NCBI GenBank assembly: GCA_036346405.1
Contig: CM070563.1
Coordinates: 18,085,022-18,149,021 of the forward strand
Direction of reading: 5' to 3'
DNA from: Phyllostachys edulis
Lineage: Eukaryota; Streptophyta; Magnoliopsida; Poales; Poaceae
Length of the DNA: 64,000 nt
Part shown: positions 57,649-64,000 of the stretch, one piece after another
How positions within the stretch are numbered: the stretch's first letter is position 1
Layout of the letters: each line of letters opens with the position of its first letter
The notes under the pieces: generated by a model
The model's database searches: none
What the model was told of the DNA's origin: nothing
The model's input: only the letters and a program-made list of their open reading frames with translations
Program-made: the position numbers and the translations under genes

Positions 57649-58047
57649 GCTCTCCGTTTCGAAATATAAGTCGTACGAAACAAAACGTGCAGCGGAATTT
57701 AATACCATTCCGCCACTCATGAGAGGGAGCTGGGAAGAAAAAATACTGGGCTTAGATAACCGTGCATGTGGCAGGGAGATGAAGTCGTGAGAGGGAGCTG
57801 GGAAACGGTGAAGTCGTGAGAGGGAGCTGGGAAACGGTGACGACGATTGAAATGTAGAGAGAGAGCCATCTTTATTCTCTTCTTTTCTGTACACACTGAA
57901 GACTGAAGAGTGAAGAGGTGGTACAAGTCTAATAGAGGGCAAAACTGGAAGCTTGGTAGTTAAGAATGCATCGATAGTGTGTGCGCTTTACAATACGAAA
58001 GTTTACTAAAAAAATACGCCTAATAAAAAGATATAGAGGGAGTATTA
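57649..58047. mobile_element. Possible Stowaway-like element
   Basis: Left part 'ctctccgtttcgaaatataagtcgta' and right part 'aaagatatagagggagtatta' resemble the 'ctccctccg' end of grass Stowaway elements on opposite strands. A 34-bp block (gaagtcgtgagagggagctgg) is repeated inside at 57780 and 57811. Ends are imperfect. Confidence 0.4.
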
Positions 58048-58989
58048 GTTATATGGTTGGCATAAATATATTTTGCTAACTACTTTCTCTATCCTCTAAA
58101 AAACTACTTTCTCTAAATTGTTCTTGAAAAAAAACAACTCTCTCTAAATATTAATACTTTTTTTACATTGTTTCCCTCCCTGTGCCCTAAAAATAAAACA
58201 GGGAACATTATTTGCTTCACTAAATTAACATACAAAATATTTGCAATGATGAGTTGATTTTACTTTATCCAGATTCATCTTCTGTTTGAAGCTGATTTGG
58301 AGTGTAGGAACCAGTAGCGGAGCTAGGAATTTAGCATTGGGGTGCACACACAAAGCAACGCTTGGTACGATTAGTTCAAAGTATGCATCACAAAGTTGTT
58401 TCAGACTTTTCTTCACAAAATTCATCATCTGGAAATATTTTGCCCGAGAAGCTACAATCGTATACTATATAGTAGTCTACTAGCAACTTTTTATATGTAA
58501 TCACTATAGTAATCAATTTGGAAAATAACTTGCACAATGTCCGAATGTGAGAAAAAAAAAACTGGAATGTGATCCGTGTACTGATTTAGTATTGCAACTA
58601 CATTTCACTATTAAATCCTAAATCAATAGAAATGAGGAAGAAAGGAATGAACACTACTACAAAACGGCTATCTCGACGCCTCATCACAGACGGTTGACCA
58701 AAACCGCTCAGATAAATACAATCACGATGGTTTTGGTTTAGCGATCGCTTGTGTTACTAGTTGTGCTAAAAACCGTCGTGATACTTCACGACGGTTTTCA
58801 ACACGAACCGTCGGTGACTTCCGTTTCATCACGACGGTTCGTGTTAAAACCGTCGTGGTACTATTAAATATCACGACGGTTTTTGTTCGAACCGTCTGCT
58901 TTTACTCATAGACGGTTTTCAACACGAACCGTCTCAGGACTTCCCGTTCTCATCACAGACGGTTCGTATTAAAAACCTTCTATGATAAG

Positions 58990-59525
58990 TATTTTTGATT
59001 TTACCATGGCTTGAAATCACTAACACTCTGATTTTACCATGGCTTCAAATTACTAACACTCTGATTTTACCATGGATTGAAATGCCTAACACTCTGATTT
59101 TATCATGGCTTCAAATCACTAACACTCTTATTTTACCATGGCTTAAAATCACTAACACTCTGATTTTACCATAGATTAGAATGCCTAACACTCTGATTTT
59201 ACCATGGATTGGAATGCCTAACACTCTGATTTTACCATGGCTTGGAATCACTAACACTCCGATTTCTGGTTTTACCATGGATTGGAATGTCTAACACTCT
59301 GATTTTACCATGCATTGGAATGCCTAACACTCTGATGTTACCATGGCTTGGAATCACTAACACTCTGATTTTACCATGCATTGGAATGCCTAACACTCTG
59401 ATGTTACCATGGCTTGGAATCACTAACACTCTGATTTTACCATGGCTTGGAATCACTAACACTCCGATGTTACCATGGCTTCAAATCACTAACACTCTGA
59501 TTTTATCATGGATTGGAATGTTAGT
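58990..59525. repeat. 33-bp minisatellite, about 16 copies
   Basis: Unit 'gattttaccatggcttg' + 'aaatcactaacactct', repeated head to tail with two variants (cttgaaatcac and attggaatgcc). The unit is a multiple of three, so 11-residue repeats appear in open frames on both strands; these are not genes. Confidence 0.95.
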
Positions 59526-59639
59526 CCTCTGCCGCGTCCCTGTATATATCACAGACGGTTTTTAATACGAATCGTCTGTGATAAGATACTTATCACAGAT
59601 GGTTCGTCTTAAGAATCGTCTGTGATATGTCGTCACAGA

Positions 59640-60340
59640 CGGTCGCAGCACGGGAGTTCAAAAATTTTTGAATGCGCACGGGAGGAAAAATGTTTTGGCG
59701 CTGTTCTTATATATTATAGCCACCCCAGTTTTATTTTCCATCGCCTCTCCTCTCCTCCCCACACCGAAGCCATGCGACCACCTCGATTCCCGTCATGGTT
59801 CAAATGAGAACCACAACCCGCACGGCGAGGAGGAGGGATGCGGAGGAGCTCCTTGTTTGCCGCAGAGGTAGACTGACGGAAGGTATGTGTACATCCCCAA
59901 CATACACAATTTGTTAACTGTTTGTTGTAAAGAAAATTATCTTAATTTTGTATTACCTAAGGTCGGAGGCTGAAAATCACGAGGTTTTAATCGCCTCTTT
60001 GCGGATGAGCTTGAGTCGAACTCGACAACATGCAAGAACATCTTATGATATGTCTTTGGTGAGGTACAAAGAGGAGCTCACAAGACCAATCTAAGAAGCC
60101 GATGAGTTCTTCAGGAGCTTGGAGGCATAGATGGTTTCTAGCTAGTTTAACTTTGTAACTTTATTATTTTTTTCCTATTCGGAGAGGACGTTGTGAAACC
60201 TTTTGGTTTCCCTTTCCTATAATGTGTTTGCCATCAGAATTTTAATTGGATTTTAGTTGTCTTGCTAGAGGTTGAATATGGAAACTACTATCTAGCAATA
60301 GATTGGTTTGGCTCAAAATCCGATTTTTTTTTTTTTTGCA
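59640..60340 (+). other. Interior of CACTA-3 with promoter-like and exon-like pieces
   Basis: A TATA-like 'cttatatattatagcc' (59706) precedes a pyrimidine-rich leader, an ATG-containing GC-richer segment (59770-59880) and 'ggtatgtgtac', a donor-like site. 59960-60130 has exon-like composition (YKEELTRP, EADEFFRSLEA) in short frames. It may be a shrunken CACTA second gene. No domain is recognised. Confidence 0.4.
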
Positions 60341-60706
60341 ATAGAAAAACTATCACGAGGCGGTTCTTGTTCGTAACCGCTGCGTGATAATCTATTTTCA
60401 CAGACGGTTCAAAAACCGTCTGTGATGACCTTATGTCATCACAGACCCATAAACTCAGACGGCTTACGAAACCGACTGTGATGACGTTTTTGAACCGTCT
60501 GTGAAGACCTTTTCTGTAGTAGTGGAACGTGACTTGTGAAGTTTCCTTCCCCTAACTCACCACCATATGTACCTTCAAAACCGATAGCCTTACTCACTCT
60601 CTCTGATTTCATTCCAATGGAATAGCTACTCTCTAGTAGATTTTAAAAATTTTGAGGATACCGGTGCACACTTGGTACCCCAGCTAGCTCCGCCCCTGGT
60701 AGGAAC

Positions 60707-61105
60707 TTAATTTGTAGAAATTTCATAGTAAAAAGTGGATGTTTAATTTCTTCAGCCCAAAATTTCTCTTTCCAAGCAAGACCTTACCTTTTCCCTTCGG
60801 TTCATGTCAAAATTCATTGAAGAGTTGAAGTATAAACACTCCAAAATCTTAGTACAATTATTTCACAAACAAATAAGAAGGTGCATATCGAACCTGCACC
60901 GGCTAAGCCTCCCATCCCATCACCGAGGTCGGCCATGCGAACCAAATAGACATGCTTCGTTGACTCCCATTAATGAAGCTCATTAATGATCGACAGTTTC
61001 GACACAATCGCGTTGAAAAATTGCGTCACCACTCATGAGACGATTCAAAAGGAAGGAAAAGACGCCGTTGACGATGGAAGTAAACGAAGAATACCATAGA
61101 AATAG
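60707..61105. other. Intergenic, nothing recognised
   Basis: No gene, repeat or RNA could be supported in this stretch. The short plus-strand frame 60804-60986 shows no domain. Confidence 0.45.
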
Positions 61106-61108
61106 TTA

Positions 61109-61499
61109 GATTGCTCCTAATGGGCAGTATTTTAGTGTAGTTTCTTTAGTGTATAAGGAGTGTTAGGATACTATCTTTTCAATGCATGATTTCTTATGGT
61201 GTAATATCTTAGGCTGTTTTATTTAATTACATGTATGATCTTTACTAGTATTTGAGCATTGTATCATATTTGTGGCATGTACTAAAGCAATACATGTTTG
61301 TTGACACACACAAACGTAAATACACAGGATCGATCACAATAAATTTTATGCGTTCGATTTCGAGACCGAACCGGTATCCAGATTAGATACTAGAGTACCC
61401 TCTCTCTTCATTAACTATGGTGACACATCATCATTTTGCCTACATAGAAGACTTAAGATACTAGTCAAGGTGGAACACTGGGAGCAGCCTTAAGCATAA
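61109..61499 (+). mobile_element. Tourist-like MITE, copy A, 391 bp
   Basis: Starts GATTGCTCCTAATGGGCA and ends CACTGGGAGCAGCC, with the 3-bp duplication TTA (61106-61108 and 61500-61502), the classic PIF/Tourist target. Its body matches copy B at 63643-63929 in the opposite orientation (ttagtgtagtttctt, aaggagtgttaggatactatc, catgtaattaaat, ctccatagttaatga motifs). It is about 100 bp longer in the middle (61240-61330). Confidence 0.88.
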
Positions 61500-61502
61500 G
61501 GT

Positions 61503-62240
61503 TGAGGTAGTAGAGTGTCTTACCTTCGACTAAGTCAAATTGCTTGCCTTTCCCTTCGTTGGCCATCGTCTTGTCCAATGAAGCAAGCTCCACTCCCAAG
61601 TGCACTTCTATAAACCAATCCTCCCTCTTCTTTATCACTTGCCAATAGGACAAAGTATTAAAATTTGTCACATAAAAATTACACTAGTGGGATTTATCAT
61701 CAAGAGTACTTCTATGTTGTTATATTTTTAATACCTTTTCTAACATATACTCCATATGTTTCCCTATATTTGTTCATAGCTTCGAGAGTATCCGTTTCAA
61801 TATATTAGTCTATTGAGGGAATATAGAGTATAATTATTGCAATTTTTCCACTCTTTACCCCTACCTTAATGCTTTAGAAGATGTTAAGTGATTGTGGTAT
61901 GTCCTTTAATAGGGTACATATGATCATTTCTTATTTATTAAATTTAGTGCTTCCTTGATCTGCAGCGTATGGTAGGTTGTGGACAAATATATCGAAGCGG
62001 ATAAAGTAATTAGAAAAATAATGGTAAAAAGAGTGTATTGTCGAATCGTGTCGATATATAAAATGATAAGTAAGAATGGAGGTAGTAATGCAAGCACTTA
62101 AAAAAATGATTCCTTGCCATGTTCTTTCTAAATTGCACTAGAGACCAAAAAAAAAATGATTCCTTGCCATGTTCTTCTAAATCGCACTAGAGACCAATTA
62201 ATTATGTGGCCATGAAAATTGCTAGTCAATTCTCGCGCGC
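61503..62240. other. Intergenic with a 53-bp tandem duplication
   Basis: The block 'aaaatgattccttgccatgt...gcactagagacca' is present twice at 62103-62205. The rest is AT-rich with no gene. Confidence 0.7.
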
Positions 62241-62288
62241 GCAGACGCCTATGAAGGCTGTCAGATCAACTAATCGATCTTCACACCC

Positions 62289-62642
62289 GTGTTACTGGGT
62301 CTCCCTTCAAGGCTTCAAGGGTCTCCCTTCAAGGGGTGGGTAACACGCACGGGCCATCCAGCATGCCCCCAATTCCTACGCACGCCGGTGCCCGGGGCCG
62401 ATGGCTCACCGGCGCCACCTCTGCTGCCGGAGAGGTCTGGTGAAGGGATGCAAAAAAAACAAGCCGATGTAAAAATCACGAGGATTCTGATCACGTCAAT
62501 ATTTCCGATCAAAGTCGGAGTCTTTATAAAAGTAAGCCCACACATTAGAGGTTTACTTTATAACGATTATGAACCTACGATTAGTGTTGAAAGGAAGTCT
62601 AATCCCTTTTATTATGGGCAAATTGGTCACAGACCCATTTGA
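62289..62642 (+). CDS. Unidentified open frame, 117 codons
   Basis: The N-terminal half (LPSRLQGSPFKGWVTRTGHP, PGADGSPAPPLLPERSG) is GC-rich and compositionally unlike the C-terminal half, which reads VKITRILITSIFPIKVGVFI, PHIRGLLYNDYEP and ERKSNPFYYGQIGHRPI. The second half looks like real protein (charged and hydrophobic residues alternate, no low complexity), but I do not recognise it. It may be a fused remnant of two sequences. It could also be a chance frame. Confidence 0.25.
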   Translation: MLLGLPSRLQGSPFKGWVTRTGHPACPQFLRTPVPGADGSPAPPLLPERSGEGMQKKQADVKITRILITSIFPIKVGVFIKVSPHIRGLLYNDYEPTISVERKSNPFYYGQIGHRPI

Positions 62643-62972
62643 GTCATGAGACAACTGGTCATAAACATTTCATGGCCAGCTATACAGTTTTGAGCCATCC
62701 CTGACCAGCAAACTGATCGGAGACATGACAGTTTTTCAAGTAACTAACGTGAGAACAGTTATTGCCACATCTAACAGCTTATGATAGTTGGTTAAGACAC
62801 TTGATGGTTCAAGACTCAACAGAGGAATGTGCATGAAGACATAAGACGCTTTTAGCGGTATTAACTAGCACCCCTTCAATAGCTATAAAGGGGTAGCCAA
62901 CGTATTATGTAAGATGAATTTTTTTCTGCGATCCATATCCATAATTCTATTGTATTCTCATACAAACACTCG
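62643..62972. promoter_or_regulatory. Possible promoter region
   Basis: A TATA-like 'gctataaagg' lies at 62883-62892, and an 'aataaa' lies about 95 bp later (62982). The two could be the core of an LTR or a similar terminal repeat. No partner copy is in the window. Confidence 0.3.
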
Positions 62973-63423
62973 TTATGTCCATGGCAATAAAAAGTCTTTG
63001 TTTAGATTGTGCTCTCCTATTATTTTTCTCGGATAAGCTCGATATGCCTCGATCATCCACGTAAAAAGTTCCCCCAAATTAATTCGAGTTAATGGTTCAA
63101 ATCGTTTTGATAGTTCCAAAATTTTCTCGTTTTCAGTTGGAAGTGGTGATATAGTTTTAGGTACATATAGCATTTCTTGTAAACTACTGACTGAAAGACA
63201 ACGTATTACAGTTTTTTTTTAGTACCGTTCATGTTGTCAAACACCCAAACTCCACTGATTTGCCTATCCCCCGCGCATCGCGCTGCCGACGGTGTATAAC
63301 TGTGTGCTCGACAGATCTGGCTGTTGGCATTTGCTCAAAATACTCTACTTCCGGTATCGTGCTGTCCAACGATCTTAACTGAGTTTTCTTAATTTTCTCG
63401 ATCTTTACAATACTGTCTGACAA
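62973..63423 (-). CDS. Unidentified two-frame gene candidate
   Basis: Two minus-strand frames face each other: 63423-63229 (VKIEKIKKTQLRSLDSTIPE, VEYFEQMPTARSVEH, RRQRDARGIGKSVEFG) and 63190-62973 (SSLQEMLYVPKTISPLPTEN, EKILELSKRFEPLTRINLGE, LFTWMIEAYRAYPRK). A donor-like 'ggtgtttg' near 63247 and an acceptor-like 'gtctttcag' near 63195 could join them by a short intron. Residue composition is protein-like. I do not recognise a family. The 105-bp tandem array directly upstream contains copies of the first frame's start (DSIVKIEKIKK). Could be a gene fragment. Confidence 0.3.
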
Positions 63424-64000
63424 TATGAGACTGAGGATGGGTGAGTACTACTATTTTTCACCAATGCATGCACTTCTTACCATGTCTCATTTCTTAATTT
63501 TCTCGATCTTTACAATACTGTCTGACAATATGAGGCTGAGGATGGGTGAGTACTACTATTTTTCACAAATGCATGCACTTCTTACCATGTCTCATTTCTT
63601 AATTTTCTCGATCTTTACAATACTGTCTAACAATGAGACTGAGGCTGCTCCCAATGCTCCACCTTGGCTATTATTTTAAGTATACCATGTAGGCAAATTG
63701 ATAATGTGGCACCATAGTTAATGAGGAGAGATAGTACTCTAGTATCTAATTTGGATACCAGTTTGGGCTCGAAATCCAACGTGTAAAATTTATTGTATAC
63801 TCATGCATGTAATTAAATGAAACAGCCTAAGATACTACACAATAAGAAACCTTGCATTGGAAAGATAGTATCCTAACACTCCTCATGCACTAAGAAACTA
63901 CACTAAGATATTGCCCATTGGGAGTAGCCTGAGGATGGGTGAGTACTACTATTTTTGACCGATGCATGCACTTCTTACCAAGTCTCATTTCTTAATTTTC
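63391..64000. repeat. 105-bp tandem repeat, at least three units, running off the window
   Basis: Units start aattttctcgatctttac at 63391, 63496 and 63601, and the next start is at 63994. The third unit is split by MITE copy B. The unit is a multiple of three, which keeps the frame at 63425-63679 open; that frame (repeated MRLRMGEYYYF) is not a gene. Confidence 0.95.
63643..63929 (-). mobile_element. Tourist-like MITE, copy B, 287 bp, inside the tandem array
   Basis: Termini GGCTGCTCCCAATG and CATTGGGAGTAGCC. It interrupts the third 105-bp unit (gagactga / ggatggg) and is flanked by TGA on both sides (63640-63642, 63930-63932). A longer reading of the duplication (CTGAG with termini GCTG...TAGC) fits equally. 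Same family as copy A, in the opposite orientation. Confidence 0.88.

Larger units (their letters stand above)
58652..60524. mobile_element. Non-autonomous CACTA transposon, 1.9 kb
   Basis: Ends CACTACTACAAAACGGC (58652) and, inverted, CACTACTACAGAAAAGG (60524), with a perfect 3-bp duplication GAA (58649-58651 and 60525-60527). The subterminal unit 'catcacagacggtt...aaccgtc.gtgat' is the canonical form of the units in CACTA-1, so both belong to one family and CACTA-1 is a candidate source of transposase. It encodes no transposase. Confidence 0.93.
58312..60698. mobile_element. hAT-type non-autonomous element interrupted by CACTA-3
   Basis: Termini CAGTAGCGGAGCTAGG (58312) and, inverted, CAGGGGCGGAGCTAGC (60698). 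Perfect 8-bp duplication GTAGGAAC at 58304-58311 and 60699-60706. An 8-bp TSD with CAG ends is diagnostic of hAT. Without the nested CACTA it measures about 0.5 kb and has no gene. Confidence 0.9.

Noticed and set aside
59232..59565. Repeat proteins such as VIPSHGKIRVL on both strands
   Set aside because: Product of a 33-bp minisatellite whose length is a multiple of three.
62643..63010. Possible endogenous pararetrovirus intergenic region (TATA-like box, then aataaa about 95 bp later)
   Set aside because: No reverse transcriptase, coat or movement-protein motif that I recognise is nearby; the same signals occur in any LTR or gene promoter.
63425..63679. 84-codon frame with duplicated MRLRMGEYYYF
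   Set aside because: Translation of the 105-bp tandem repeat; the end of the frame runs into a MITE.

Overview
This window is plant nuclear DNA, most likely from a grass of the rice group. The evidence is the set of repeat families: Angela/RIRE1-type copia, Tat-lineage gypsy, long LTRs starting TGTAACA, En/Spm CACTA elements with 'cacagacggtt' or 'ttgccgagtg' subterminal repeats, PIF/Harbinger, hAT and Tourist-like MITEs. The species call is inference; no rRNA, organelle or bacterial gene is visible. Nearly everything is transposable element, mostly nested. The only cellular gene with recognisable product is a broken DUF247 gene at the right of centre.

Layout. 1-9780: a minus-strand Tat-lineage gypsy element (integrase, RNase H, RT, protease, gag, PBS, one LTR) cut by a 3.2-kb solo LTR at 3336-6540. 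9786-11200: LTR fragments. 11265-44571: a minus-strand RIRE1/Angela-like copia element (about 5.8 kb net) that has received five separate insertions: a solo LTR (11932-14131), a 10.1-kb coding-less LTR retrotransposon (14351-24450), another solo LTR (24964-27178), a PIF/Harbinger transposon (29243-31936) and a 10.3-kb CACTA element (32948-43252) inside the copia 5' LTR. Each insertion has a target-site duplication I could read directly (one has one mismatch), so the order of events can be rebuilt. 45832-55358: a minus-strand DUF247 gene split by an 8.2-kb CACTA element (46980-55142; TSD GTG). 55426-64000: a copia LTR, MITEs, a hAT-type element with a small CACTA inside it, two inverted copies of one Tourist-like MITE, and a 105-bp tandem array running off the window end.

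The most unusual item is the 10.1-kb element at 14351-24450. Its internal domain has no gag-pol, only a tRNA-iMet primer site and a polypurine tract, yet both of its 3.3-kb LTRs carry, in sense orientation, a fragment of a MAP kinase kinase resembling plant MKK3. An inverted repeat of about 310-bp arms inside the second CACTA element, a block of subterminal-type repeats in the middle of the first CACTA element, and the CACTA disruption of the DUF247 gene are the next most interesting. Coding regions of the transposons are mostly broken by frameshifts and stops. The two LTRs of the 10.1-kb element differ in clustered multi-base blocks, so some breaks may be sequence or assembly errors rather than biology.
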